Assembly: GCF_005239225.2 (NCBI RefSeq)
Contig: NC_133292.1
Span: 9,644,985-9,708,984 of the forward strand
DNA length: 64,000 bases
DNA from: Populus alba
Lineage: Eukaryota > Streptophyta > Magnoliopsida > Malpighiales > Salicaceae
Direction: 5' to 3'
Made by a program: the position numbers and the translations under genes. The stretch's first letter is position 1, and each line of letters starts with the position of its first letter. The notes below the pieces were generated by a model. The model worked only from the letters and a program-made list of their open reading frames with translations. It ran no database searches and was not told where the DNA came from. Below are positions 48,900 through 62,157 of the stretch, piece by piece.

Positions 48900-49976
48900 T
48901 TCAGGGCATGTCCTCATCTTGTTGTTGTTATAGCAAATGTTGGGAATTTGTTACCACTAGTTTAAGTGTATAGCTCTCCAGTTCACAGTTTTGTTTGTTT
49001 GCTTCAATCCCGTGTGGCTGGGTTGGAAGTTAATATTTCATTATAGCAGTCCATTTCAAGTTTTCTATTTTCACACAGTCGATCAATTCTTGCCATGGTT
49101 AATATCTGGTAAAGAGAGTTTTAGGTCGAAAAAGTGCGCCTTTCAGGGTCATTTGGCTGACTTCTGAATTGCAGGCCTGGAAGTAAGTTTGAGGCGCAAC
49201 ACTGTGAAATTTGTCCGGGCAACATTTGCTAATGTCTGGTGCTGGGTAGAGACCATACTGTCTTTTCTTTTCTGTCTTTTGCCTCCCATTTCAACACCAA
49301 GATTTTAAGTTGTCGCACTTGTGGTTGAAATATACTATTTTACCCTCTCTTTTTTTAAAAAAGGGTGTTATTTTGTCAAAATTTTAAGTTTAATATGCTA
49401 TTTAACGAGATGATAGAAGTCAAGGATACGATGCTAGGCAGCACAGAAAGCTGTAAATTGTAAGCCACAAATGATTTAACTACTCCAGCAAAACAACAGA
49501 AGACAAGCAAAACCAGTAAGATGTGTATGTCAAGACAGGAAGAATATCAAGCAACAGAGGATAACCTCTGTCCATTACCAAAATTTTACAATAGATATAA
49601 AGAGTCTCCCAGGAAGGAAAAAGAAAGATCAAGCAACTATCAAACTCACAAGAGGCATACCACACCACACACAGCGCCGTGCCCTGCATTAAATACATAA
49701 ACAGACTGACTCCAGATGCGATCCATTTGAGAGAATTTCGTGAAGTTTCCGATGTTGCAGTATGTAATGATTGCCCTTTTATTTTAGATGCAAGGCTTAG
49801 CCCCAGAAGACCAACAAAGCTCAAGTCTTACCTGCATCTAATTGCAATGGTGAAAAATCCTTATTCACAATCAGGATTCAGGGCACGTCAGAAATGCCCA
49901 GAGTTAGCTGCATTTGGATTGTGAGTAGAAGAATGAAAGGCATAATGCTAAAATTGCCAATTAGCAAAACTGTTAG

Positions 49977-51947
49977 TCATGGTAATCGCCTTCTAAAGTT
50001 ACGGGTGGTGCCTTGGTAGGTTCGTACCAGCAAGCCCACACCTATCCCAATTCCAACACAAACGCTTAGGCCAATGCCAACACCCACTCTAACACCAGCA
50101 TTGAACCATGACATTTCACCATCTTCACCGTCCATATATTCTGTTCCTGGGAACAGGTGGTAATCTTCATTCTCCGGCTTGGGGTCTGAGTATTCAGATA
50201 ACTGCAGAGTTTACAAGGTAAATTAAAAGCAGAATGCTTGGGGGCACAACTTCAAAGAAATGAGGATAAAGTACTGATCTTAGATGGTATCAAGTTTCGT
50301 AAAGTCTCTAGAATCACTCGCAACACAACATACTAAAGCAGACTAAAACAAAGGAATTCATATCACAACTGCAGTTACATTACAACACAGTGCTGGTTCT
50401 AACATGCCAACAATCTCTCATGCATAGGACTGCCCAGAAAGTGCAAGGTAAACGAAGCTACCAATGGCCTGTTTAACCCTGACTATATCTGGATTGAGAA
50501 TTCAAATGGATACTGTCATCAGAGGAAACTATAACAACTTTAAACAACCATTTTGTTCTTAACATCCATTAAATTTTCTAAGAAACCAGCAGATCTTTAT
50601 GCATGATATATCATCTTAAGATAGCATTTGAAGCTAATGAAGACACCCGCATGCTATACAAGGAAGAGATGTTGCACTAATGACACCCCCGGAGAAAACC
50701 GTATAACTCTTCAAACAGATTAACTTGAATTAATAGTTTAGGATTTTTACTTTTCAATCTAGAAATATTCACACATTTTTCATGTTGTTGTAGCAGGTCA
50801 TTTAAGCAAATAACATACAAAACAAAATGGGGTTGGATTGTACTATTCTCTACCTTGCAAAACACATACTAGAATCATATCTTTGCATGTCAGTAGAATG
50901 GCTAGAATAGAGTGAAAAGTGTCAAAGAACCATCTCAACTCAAAAATTTATGCTGTTAAGTGAGATTCTAAGACATGATTTATATTATTCTTTGACACAT
51001 CAAGAAAAAGCAAACCCATGATTGTTTGGTCATTAAAACTCTAATACCATATCAAATAACTATTTCAACTTAAAAGTTTAAGTTGTTAGATGAGGTTTCA
51101 AGACATGATTTATATTATTCTCCAACAAAAACAACTAAGAACTTGCAAAGATGGAAACAGTTCAAAAACAAAACAGAAGAACTAAACATTCTGAAAGCAA
51201 AACACAATTTTCCAAGAAATCCAAGATGAAATTAAGGTATACCTGTAAAGGAAGTCTGGAAGGGGCTTTGTCCTGGCTTTCAGTTGCCTCATATTCTGGT
51301 ATGGAATTTAACATCCCCTTTCTCATTTGCTTCTTACGAAAACCAAGCTGCAACGTCTTTGTTAAGATAATTGGAGTGCCTGAGAAAGATCCTGTAACAT
51401 AGACCTCAATTGTAGGCATCTCTGAATCTAGACCCGTAAATTGTTTATCCTTCAGGAAGCCGTTGCCTAGTGTTATGTCTGATTCACAATTCATGCTCCA
51501 CCTCTGGTCATGGTTCCTTGATTCCCCTACAAAACCATTACTATAACACAATTCTAGAACACCAGATAACACGAGGACATCCTTATCAAAAACCTCAAAC
51601 CTCACACTCCCAGTCATCCTTATACTATCGGTGCTGACAAATGTTGCTTCTTCAGATCTCTTATCTAATCTATCCCTCCTAAGAGTGGTTGATGCACCAT
51701 CAGAATTGATAGAAGTTCTAACACCATTTACTTCGAGAAGGGTATCAGGATATAATGGAATATGGTTCACAGAAAGGTGCTCTGGAGTCGAGTCATCAAT
51801 CACACATTTGCTGATTCGGACATAGAATACTCTTAAATCAAGCCAAGGTAATGATCTGGGTTGATGAGGAGTTTGCCTAACAACTGTATGGCCATTTTCT
51901 CTCAGCCCATTTCCATTAGATGTTTCATAAGAATTCTCCATGAACAT
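49977..51947 (-). CDS. Uncharacterised plant protein, At1g01500-like, with Gly-rich C-terminal membrane segment
   Basis: Two coding exons on the minus strand: 51243-51947 and 49977-50201; 930 bases, 309 aa. The start may be the Met at 51947 (MFMENSYE) or the next one at 51941. The N-terminal 230 residues include LPWLDLRVFYVRISKCVID, ATFVSTDSIRMTGSVRFEVFD and GTPIILTKTLQLGFRKKQM. They form a beta-rich unit that I know only from an uncharacterised plant family; some databases mislabel it as erythronate-4-phosphate dehydrogenase-like, and no Rossmann or catalytic motif is visible. The second exon is acidic, then gives a glycine-studded hydrophobic stretch (VGVGIGLSVCVGIGIGVGLL) with repeated G-x-G/GxxxG spacing, followed by a basic tail. 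That suggests a C-terminal anchor. Additional noncoding leader exons probably lie at 52-53 kb. Function is unknown. Confidence 0.88.
50925..51130. repeat. Two tandem relics of an LTR-type repeat in the intron of the At1g01500-like gene
   Basis: Two diverged copies of a segment containing CATGATTTATATTATTCT (at about 50972 and 51104) are preceded by TCTCAACTCAAAA / TTTCAACTTAAAA, spaced about 130 bases. Just before the second is CTCTAATACCATAT, a degenerate form of the sequence complementary to an initiator-Met primer site. This is the layout expected at an LTR edge. The interpretation as LTR-retrotransposon debris is inference from pattern. Confidence 0.55.
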
Positions 51948-54900
51948 AAAGAAATCAATCGTCCTCCTAAATAAAAATCTTCCACCTTGACTCTGTTGCT
52001 AACGTCAAGTTCATTTCGGAGGAACAAACAAATGACCTGTGGACATGTCCAAAAAGTGAATCCATAGCAATTCAATCAACATAAGTTGAAGTTTGGACAT
52101 AGCTAAAGAATAGAAGTCCATTTGAAAATCGAAGAGTTCAAAGAGAGACAGAACACCTAAAACGTAACTGGAGAGAAGAAGCAAAACTAAACAGTAAATG
52201 AAACCTTTTGAGAATTGAGACAGAAGGCTTTAACAGACCAGCCAGAACCATACACCAATCCTTTCTACTTCCTGCAAGAAGTTAAAGCAAATTAAGAAAA
52301 AGTAAAGCCCAAGTTGGGACAACGTAAATAAGTTGAAGAAACAACAGATAAAGAGATGAGAAGATGAGAAAATCAGCCAGAGAAAAGTTCAAAAGATTAG
52401 ATGTTGAAAAACAATAAATTACGTAACTCCCCCAGGAAAGAAAGAAAAATACTACTGGAGGGTAAAGCTGAACTAACGGTTCTTTCTCCAAGCCGATCAA
52501 GACCTAATATAAAGTACAAAGCACACACCAATCAAACTCACCTAAGAACCAATCACATCTAAAAACTAATCACAGATAAACCATACCAGGTATACCAGAG
52601 AAATAAAACCGAACACTGACTACAATTCACTGAAGAAGATTAAACCTTTTAAAGATTGTAACAGAAACGGAACAGAAAAAAAAATCACCGCAGATTCCAA
52701 GAAACTGGACGGCATAGAAGACAAATTATGCAAGTCTTACAAGCAGACAAATCCCTCTCTCCCTCTCTCCCTCTCTCTCTCTGCATCCAATCACAAATAA
52801 AAGAAATACTAAAATATGATAAAAGAATTGTTTAATTGCAAAAAATACTCACCAGACTTGTATCACCAAGACACCGTCTTTTGTTTCTCTCTTAGGGGCC
52901 TCCACAATCCAATGGTATCGATTTCAAGGCCTCTAAGAACACTTGTCTCTCCTCCAATATAACAGAAACTTGGCTTTTGATTTGCTAGAGAACAACAATC
53001 CTCCTAGCCATGCAAAAGCTAAACTTTCCAAAAATAAAAAAAGCACAAAACTCCACAAACAACCTGGAATTTACTTAATCTACAATTAATGGGATGAAAA
53101 ACAAAGAACAACCCAGTTCGTCAAATTCAACAAACGAAAATAGGCTGCCTTTGATTTGAATTATAGTTGATTGTTGATGAAATTGAAAAGTAAAGACCAG
53201 CTGATCAAAAAGCAAACTTTCAAATATTGGATGGTTGAGTGCATTTTTATGGATAGGATAAAAAAAAAAAAAAAACGAACAACCCTGATAATCAAATTCA
53301 ACAAACAAAAAAGGGTTGCTCTTCGATTTGATTTTTAGATTATCACTGTAAGTTGATCAGATTGAAAAAGCAAAGAGCTGCACAAGCAGCAGAGTGGCGA
53401 ATTCTGGGTGGTTGCAGGCTTGCAGTTGAGTCTCTCTATTTTTTTTTAATTCCTTTTTACGGTTATTATTATATTGGAAAAGTGGGGTTACTCTGTATCT
53501 GATATTTTTCTGATCTTATCCAAGAAAGAGAGGAAGCGGGTCGGTTCACAAGGCCGCGGTCAGTGAAAGGGATATGTTTTTTTTATATATAAAAAAAAAA
53601 CTTTGGTTGCTCCAGATCATGATTTCAATATTAAGTTCAATAAGATTGAAACTTTTTCATTCTATCTTCAGATTTTATTTAATTTTTTATCCCGCAAGAT
53701 GCATGGATTACTTGATTAACGAGACTCGTCTTTAAATTACATTTTGATAAAATCACAATTAAGCGTTCCATAGCATTTTTAGAAGTTTCTAGCTTATTGA
53801 ACTTTATGTTGAAATCATGGTCCCGTGATTTTATAATATTTTTTAAATGCTTAGTAGTTTTTTATCCGTTAAAGTTGTAAGATTTTAAGTTTTAACCACT
53901 ATTGCACTTGTATAGTCATATGAATGATTAGTAGTGTTTATTATTATTATTAATATGAGTATTTAGATAAACTTTTATGTATTTTAATTAATTTAATAAA
54001 TTTTAAAATTAATAATCATATAAGTATCTAGTAGTCATCATATTAATAATCATAACGTTTAAATTTTATATAATAAAAAAAACAAACTTTTTATCATTAA
54101 ATTATCAACCAGATGGTTGAATGAATGGCAGCTTATTTGCCAGGGAACTTTGCATTTGGGTGGCAGTTTATGCCTTTTTGTTCTTTTTATTATTATTTAT
54201 AAGTAGGTGTTTATAACATAGTAATGCTCATTTTTTTTTTTAAAAAAAAAATAGAAGTTAGGAAAATAAAAAAGAGCTGGAACTTGATGTAAATTATGGT
54301 TTTTTTATATAAAAAAATAGTTGTAAGCTTGATTTATTTTTTATATTTTCAATAAAAATTGGTGCTCATTTTCAATAAATAAATATGTTTTTCAATTTTC
54401 TATGAGAAAAATAAACTGAAAATACAAAAGGAAAATTATTTTGTATAAACAGTAAACACATCCTTAGTATTTCTAGTTTTTTCCCGATAAGTTTGTCTAT
54501 TAAAACTAAAATAATTTAAGTTAAATTTTATAAATAAAAAAATAATGCGTTAACTATATTTTTTTTTCCCAACACGGAGCTAGAAATTCATAATTCTCTC
54601 ACGTTTTCTTTTCATTGCAAGTGCGATATATTAAAAAAACAGCTAAAACGTTTATACTAGTTTAATGGTTTATATAAACACTGAACCAAATTAATATGTA
54701 TTTTTAATCATTTTATAACATATTTTATCAAAGTTAAAGTGATTAGCGTGTGTAATGAGCTAAGATGCAGAATAGTTTTTGTATTTTAAAAATATTTTTA
54801 AAAAGATTTAATTTTTTTTATTTTAAACTAACAATTTTTTGGTATTTTTAGATAATTTTGATGTATTGATATTAAAAATAATTTTTTTAAAAATAAAAAA

Positions 54901-57174
54901 TATATTATTTTAATATATTTTTAAATAAAAAAATATTTTAAAATAACAACTTTAATCAAGACTTTTAATTACACTATGAAAAACACAAGTTATTATTTAT
55001 TGTCAGACAAACAACTTGTCATGTACGAGCAACCCCTTACAAAAATACGAGAAAATATTGTCCTAGCACGTGCCTACCTCAGCCCCACGCTCAATTGTTT
55101 TGCGTCAAGCATATCCTGGGGCAGCTAAGCTATCATTTGGTTTCTTTGGGTTTTTTTGTTTTTTTTAAAAAAAAAATTATTACTAATGCTGAAATTTTAT
55201 TATTTAATATTAAATTAATTATAAATTATTTTTTATATTTTTTATTATATAATAAAATAAAATAAAAAATAATTCAATCTAATAAAATTCATAATTAAAA
55301 TTGTGAGTTAACTAGAATGGATTTGATATTTTTTTCTAAGTTTTTCAGGGATAATTTTTATATAATTTAATTTAAAATAAATACTGAATGAAAATTTTAT
55401 AAGTTTGGACCCAACGAATTTGATATTTATTTTTTGAGTTTAATAGTAATACTAAAAAAATTTCTATAATCTAAATATTATTTTTTCAACGATAGAAAGT
55501 AGTTTGATTTGAATGCACCAAACAATTTCACCAAATAAATCAAACAGCATGCTCGAGCTCCTCTACCATCTATACAACAGACATAAATAAAACGGTTTGA
55601 TACTTCACTGCCTTGGCATTTCACGAGAAGACACGTGGGGAAACGGAACTTGCATTCTTTCGAAAACAATATCTTATCTTCTGCTTCATATCCATCTCTA
55701 ACATGGCCTCACTACCATTCCCTTGCATGATAACGTTGCAAGAGGGAGCTGGCATGGCAACACGTTGGTCGGAATCAACGGTAACTTAACCACTGCTCAT
55801 GAAGTTGGTCCTCCAGACACCTCAGATAAACTTAATACCTTAAATGAACTCACTACCATAGCCAACATATACACTACTAAGAGTCCGAATTTGAGGAAAT
55901 AATATGGTAAACGAACTCACTGCCATAGCCAGCATCTCAACGTTTTAAGAGACTTCTAATTTCTTGCAGTATTACTTATTTTTCAACAGGGGTCACAATT
56001 AATCAGCTGGGATCACAAGTTTTAAAAAAGAATTCCTCCTTTCACACGCTATGCTATTTGCGGTTGATAACGTGTATAGGAAAAGGACAGCACGTTTCCT
56101 TAACCTGCCGCGCAATGCCTCCTGATTGCGAAATATTATCCAATTCCTTCAATGACAATAGGGTGTAAAACGTAGAAAACAAGTAATAATTTCCAAGATT
56201 ATCCATTTCAAAGCAGATGTTTTTCCATCCAGTTCAATCATCATGTTATAAACTCTTCGGATTGGCAAATTCATGAATCCTAGACCAAAAGATGAGTGAA
56301 AATGGAGTGCATATGAAATAAACTCTCGAGCATCAGCTATTGCGAGACAGATATCAGACATATAAACGATAATGTCATAAATTACGTCTAACGGTGTGAT
56401 TACTGAATGCAGCTCATCCTCCCGTTCAGAGAAAAAGGCCAACACGGCATAAAATGATAAATCAATTTCACGCCTCATTACCTCATGGGATGGACGTTGG
56501 GTTATATTCATCGAATCACAATCCTCCGAATTCAAAAGAAAATATCGGTTTCCCCACAATAGTCAACCAGCACGTTTTGATGGACAATGGTGCTGATCAT
56601 CTGTTTGTCGTTTATTTTTTTGAGGAAATGTGCCTCCGCCAACTGATCTAGTATTCTGTCCACGATTCAAAGCGTGTAATTTCCGTGTTATTTTTGTCAC
56701 CATCACAATTCACATATCCAAACAAATGAATATGGGAAAAAATGGAGAGAGGAACGAGGGAGACACATGCCAAGTGATCCTGACACCCATCATCCAGTTC
56801 AAATCAGCTATCAAACCAAGATATGGGTTAAAACTACGTTTTCACACGGGACCCGCTTGTGTGCAAAGAAAACATGGGAGGGTGAACATGCATCAGGTTC
56901 AGACATGAATCGCTCCAATCAAGCCAGCTCAAGCACATGATGAGGTGAATAGGTGCTACTTGGAAATAAGAAAACCAAACCTCTGTTTTGTGAGAGATGA
57001 TAACACCACCAGTATTACATCAACCCCACAGAAGTAAATGATCTTGGCCAAGAGATGACTTACATCAAGCAATAGCCACGAATGGAAATGAGATGTCAAA
57101 AAGAAGAACCGACATTAGGGGAAGAAAAACTGCTCAAATGCAACCCAATTTGGTTTGAAATGACCAGAGTCTTG
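51948..57174. other. Upstream region of the At1g01500-like gene and AT-rich spacer
   Basis: 51948-53400 is probably leader exons, introns and promoter, with a CT-rich run at about 52756-52781. 53450-55480 is AT-rich and includes a repeat-like block at about 54770-54960. 55480-57170 is balanced. At 55842 and 55911 a unit of about 69 bases is duplicated (AACTCACTACCATAGCCAACAT and its variant). A 136-codon minus-strand open frame (56149-56559) matches nothing I know. The right end is probably 3' UTR of the NFD6-like gene. Confidence 0.4.
54770..54960. repeat. Dispersed AT-rich repeat, copy 1
   Basis: Contains GATGTATTGATATTAAAAAT followed by AATTTTTTTAAAAATAAAAA. A copy of the same pattern in the opposite orientation lies at about 14930-15050 (CTTTTGATATCAACACAT preceded by ATTTTTTGTTTTTTAAAAT-like sequence), and a partial one at 21720-21835. 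It is probably a family of short non-autonomous elements. Confidence 0.5.
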
Positions 57175-59304
57175 TCACCGAGGAACTGCAAAATCTAGGA
57201 AATGCCAGCGATAAAAAAAAATAGAAGAAACTCAGTAGCTGGAGAAATGTAAAAAAAAAAAAAAAAATTTGTTCAGCAGCAGGAAACTTAAAACACGTTG
57301 AGAAAACAAATATGGAACATAGAATACTACAAGTTAATTGGGCAACAGAGGGGATCATGATAACAAGAATTCAACAAGGGAATCTGAGGATAAAAAAAAA
57401 TCACCCTTGCTGCCCCAATTTCATTCTTCATCTAATGACTTGATTTATATTTTTGGTGATGAGAACTTAAGGATGACTAACACTGTGATCATTCTGAAAC
57501 ACAAGCATAAGTTGTATGCTGCAGCCACCACAGCAGAACCACAACATTTGAAGTTGGATATAGAATTCAAGTGTCTTACAAGGCCTGCATCTCTACTTTA
57601 CACACCAGAGCAAAGATGGAAAAACAAATGAATGGGCAGGTTATTCACATTTCATTTGATGGTCAGGAGTGAAATAAAAGCTAATCAGTGGCAATTCTAA
57701 AGATTCCCCAAGGGAAAAATATAGATGTCTCCTACTTTGCCCCTAAAATCTGCAAGGAATATTTTAAAGATTGAATCGACAGGTTACAACACAAGCAGTA
57801 ACGAAGTTATGTCTTGTTGACAGAAGCTTGACTTTTCATCTTGTAGCTGATCAACAAAGGGATTCTAATTTCACATACATTTGATCTTTCACGTTAAGAG
57901 ACCTCTACTCTCACAGCCATCGAATGATGAAGGAAACCAGATATTTTGATAAAGAGAAGTTCTGTTTGAGGACAGGTTAAAATCCCTATCAAATCAATTT
58001 GTCCTGCTTTAAGGACATTAAACATTCAATTAAAAAATGGCATTACCAGACCCCACCTTAACTGGTACAGGATATTATAACTCAAAGAATCCATGGAAAA
58101 AAAAAACTAGCAACCAATGACAAATATAATTCATCCATTCTCTTTGTGGTGGGGGAAGGGGGAAACAGCAGCAAAAAGGCAAAATAACAGCATTTTGGCC
58201 AAAACATGTTTGCATATGCTGGCATATTACAAAGAAACAAAATTCAAAGACTCGGAAAAGGATTCAATTTCCTTTCACATTTATCACCCCAGCAGGTCAT
58301 GTCACAACGGTGTTGCAAGTCCTATTGCAATACAGTAGAGGAATCGAGTCAGAGGCAACCATTAACGCACAATAAAAGGTTGAAAGGAAACAGTGCTAAA
58401 AAACACTGCCAAAATAAAACCCATTAAAAAATAATTGTATTTCAATATTAATCAAATGCCATAACACTTGAACACCGGCAAGATATCCATTTCTGCACAA
58501 TCTGGTTTTATTCGTAGATATAATACGAGAAGACAGAAATTATAACAAATGCTTGCAAGACCAAGCAAGTACTGTACACACACAAAATAACCCACACCAG
58601 TTTCTACAACGTCCATTTCCTAATTCCTACAACACATCCAGGTAGACAAACACCAGTGTTTATTAATTAAAAATATAATAATTGAGTCAGTAATAAAGTA
58701 AATTCTTCCAGAGATATCGAAAAATCCAGTTAAACGCCATCCCAGTTCCTTCTCATTGCCTCTGAAGAAGGCACCTAATTACTATAGAACCCTCATAGTG
58801 CGTAAACAAGTGGGGCCTCAGCATATATTTCACAAATGACACAACAGACTGTACTTAGTATTTCTCAAAATGATAAAAACAACAATAAACTAAAATGATA
58901 AAAAAAAGAAGATAGAAACTTGAGAAATAAAAACAACTGACCTCGAGAGAGCCAGCTCCAGCAAGAAGAATCAACAGCGATGCTAGATTTGAGTCTAGCA
59001 TTTGCAATTGCATTGTGAAGTGGCATCAGTGACTCCACACTCCCTAGAACTGAAACAACCCTACAATTCAAAGGCAATTACAAAACATTATATTAAGATA
59101 AACAAGATCCAAATTTGAATTGAAAAGAGGAATTAGTTTGCTTTTTTCTTTTAACCTTGAAGAGGCAAGGATAGTTCGTGTTGGTGTTGAGGTGAAAGGA
59201 GAAGACATGGATTTTGCGTTTAGTGTTTTCTGAGTTACCGTTTCGGATCGAGATGCCAGGGACCTTAAGGTTGCCGTTATTGCCGATCTGCAAAACGATG
59301 CCAT
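57175..59304 (-). CDS. NUCLEAR FUSION DEFECTIVE 6-like organelle-targeted small protein
   Basis: Three minus-strand exons: 59156-59304, 58942-59060 and a terminal coding exon of only 20 bases, 57175-57194; 288 bases, 95 aa. MASFCRSAITATLRSLASRS is a Ser/Arg-rich, acid-poor organellar presequence. Exon 2 carries the conserved VVSVLGSVESLMPLHNAIA and RLKSSIAVDSSCWSWLSR. Splicing across a 1,747-base intron joins Arg to DFAVPR and TGA, the ending known from this family. In Arabidopsis NFD6 is a mitochondrial/chloroplast protein needed for polar nuclear fusion; its biochemical role is not known. Failure to splice after exon 2 would instead give a hydrophobic tail (QLFLFLKFLSSFF...). Alternative acceptors in the long intron (for example near 58757) could give other C-termini, and isoforms with different tails are typical of the family. 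Identification is confident. Confidence 0.88.
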
Positions 59305-62157
59305 TTCTGGTTTAGAGAAGCGGAGAGTGAGTTTAAAGTATCTGACTCAAAATCGAGAGATGAAAGGGTGATTGATGGCTTAAACCCTACGCTACACAGC
59401 GAGAGAGTTTAGAAGACCAGAGCCTTGTGGTGAGAACAAAAGGCAACCTTTCTTTTAACTGTTCAAAGAAACGCAGCGTTTTGGGTGGGAAAATTAACAG
59501 GAACGCAGGGGTTTTGATTTTTAATCATACCTGTGGTCGTTTGGAATTGACACTGATAATTTGTTTCTATTTTTTTTATTGTATGGGTGTTTTTATTATT
59601 ATTATTATGAGTAAAAAATAGTTCTTTTAAAAAATAATTATTAATATAGTTTATTAATTGGGTTGTTAGTTTAATAGGTTAAGTGAAAAACTAAGATTAA
59701 TATAATATATTAATATTTAATTTTAAAAAAATTATTGTTCTTAAAAGAAATCTAAATCAAGTCACGATTTTACTTATTTTTAAAAATACTTTTAGACATG
59801 TAATTTAATTTAAAACTCAAAATGGATAGAAATCTAATAAAGAAATTCAAGGTTGACACGTTGAATCATATTTAATTATAACAAAAACTAAAAAAAATCG
59901 GTGTTTTAATGTGCATATACTCATATCTACGGTATATCTTTGTAGTAAAATACAACCTTGCCCTTGATAGTTTAAGTCTTTTAGCATGCTTTCAAGAATA
60001 AAATAGTATTTTTCACAAGGCACGTTTGCTGTCACAAGATTGAACATGGATGAAGAAGTCTTCTTAATTTTGATATGCGCATTGTAATATCCAAAGTACT
60101 CTCAAAAGTTGAATTTTCTTGACGGTAAGGGCAGGGTGTTTTTGGCTCTTATTTTTTCTTGGCACAATATAGTTACTGAAGTGCCCCTAGAGTTAGATAA
60201 TCTAAAGCTGGGATTGAGGGTTTTTTTTTTTATTATTATTATTATTTTAATGTTGTGAGTGGTCATGAAAAAAAAAATTATTTACATGAATTTTTTTTTT
60301 AAGTTGGTGGCGCGTGTACTAGCGTGGTAGGAAACATTTGTGTTTTTTGAGCAGCGCATATATTACCTTCCGATGATTGAATACCACATTTTAGGACAAT
60401 GTTAAAGGTATCCTGACATGTATAGCCACCAAACACATAATGGAGCTCAAACGATATTTTTTCTCCCCCCTTCTATTTTTCCCAAAACCTTTTAAAAAAT
60501 ATGCAACCCTAGCAAAAAAATTCAAAAGATCAACTTGATCATTTGATTTTTGATTTTTATATCTAACATGTCATTTTATTTTATGATATTTTAAATTTGA
60601 TCCTCGATGTTTTGATTTATAATTTAGATTCCTGATTCTTTTATCAAATTTTAATTTATTTTTAATTTCATTATTGAATCCATGATTTTATTTTTATTTT
60701 TTTATATATTTGATCTTCATTTTCTTGATTTTTATTTTTGTTATAGATTCTTTTATGAATTTAATTTTTCTTTTAATTTTGCCTTTCAATTTAGTATTTG
60801 ATGGTATTTAAGGTTCAACCCTCGATATTTTGATTTTTAATTTTGATTTTTAGATTTTTATCAATTTGTTTTTTCAATTCCATCCTTAGGTCCATTTTTT
60901 TTTTTAATTTGGTTCTTATTCCCTTGATTTTTATTTATTTCTAGATTCACTTGTTAATTTAATATTTTTTTTTAATTTTACCATTCAATTCAAAATTTTA
61001 GTTTTTCCTCTCAATTATTATTTTTTAAAATGAGATACATATTCTCTTAATTTTTATTTTTTTTATCAGTTTTTATTTTATTTTATCATTCAACATTTGA
61101 TTTATTAAAATTTGATCTCTTTAGTTTTTTTCACATATTTATAAACCCTACCATGGAGCTAATCCATGATAGTTATTGGGTCATGGACTGAATTGATTTA
61201 CCCAGGTTGGCTTAAGCAAACTAAATTTTTTTGTTTTGTAAAAAAAAATAAAATCAAAATGATACCATTTTGAAAGGAAAAAAAGACAAATAGTCAACAA
61301 TTTCTTATTTGATTTGCCCTGGGCTATTCAAAACACGGGTCAACCAGGGTTTTTGATTGTTTTATACTAGACAAATTCTCCTTCAATTTCTTTCGAAACT
61401 TAGCCTGGTTTAAGCCACAAGTCACCCAAGTCATGGGTCAAGTTTTAAAATAGTAGCTTTTCCAAATTGAGTGCTTTAAATTTAGTTACTAGCTAGGTTA
61501 ACGGGTCTGAAAAATTAACACGGGTTGATATTGTTTTCTTTTTTGGTTACATATTTCAAAGTTGTTTATTTTGAAAAATAAACTTCATTATTTTCTTTAG
61601 TTTTCTTTTCAATCAGGTTATCCCTGTCCCTTGATTCAGGTGAGAGGTCTATCCGGGTGGCTCAGATTTTTGAAGTCGTTTTCTTTACCTTTTGATCTTG
61701 TCATTTAAAATTTGATTTTTTTGAAAATTACACTTCATTTTTTTTTTATATTTTGCTTTTTACTATATTATTTTGTCTGCATAATTCTATTTACTAATTT
61801 TAACGACTTCATCTAATTTTAGTGGTGCTTTGTTTTTAATTTTTTTAATTAATTTTTTTATTTTATCCTTCTATATCTTGATTATTTAGAATTGATAATA
61901 ATAATAATTTTTTAATTATTCAGTAATAATACATTTTTTTCCCCAACGCCCTGTGTAATTTTTATTTTTTTTAAAAAATAATTGGTCCAACCCACAGTAG
62001 CGGGTCAGTAAACTATTCTGAATAAAGTGACCTGACTTGAACCGTATCCTCCAATTTATCAGGTGGTTTTGTTTGGTTTCCCTTCACTGCTAACTTCACA
62101 AATCGCACCCGGAGAGGAAGAAGAAGACCTCGAAATAAATCGTCTTCGCTTTTATCA
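59305..62157. other. Intergenic region dominated by T-rich and GGGTCAACC-type repeats
   Basis: Short promoter regions flank each side: the NFD6-like gene on the left, the NDUS8 gene on the right. Between them 59560-60330 is AT-rich. 60530-61140 is T-rich with loosely repeated TTGATTTTTATTTTT and AATTT..ATC units, the opposite strand of the A-rich repeats at 2620-3330, 15500-15880 and 17880-18130. 61140-61680 carries ACCCAGGTTGGCTTAAG, GGGTCAACCAGGG and AACGGGTCTGAAAAATTAAC. No gene is recognised. Confidence 0.45.
60530..61140. repeat. Degenerate T-rich repeat block
   Basis: Internal units such as TTTGATCCTCGATGTTTTGA and GGTTCAACCCTCGATATTTTG recur at 60597 and about 60810, with many TTTTTATTTTT linkers. 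The mirror-sense A-rich version appears in at least three other intergenic spots of the window. It is probably an old, highly diverged transposable-element family. Confidence 0.5.

Noticed and set aside
56149..56559. 136-codon minus-strand open frame between the At1g01500-like and NFD6-like genes
   Set aside because: Matches no family I know and lies in the probable 3' flank of the NFD6-like gene. A database search would be decisive.
57338..57631. 97-codon plus-strand open frame
   Set aside because: Lies antisense within the NFD6-like long intron and resembles nothing known.
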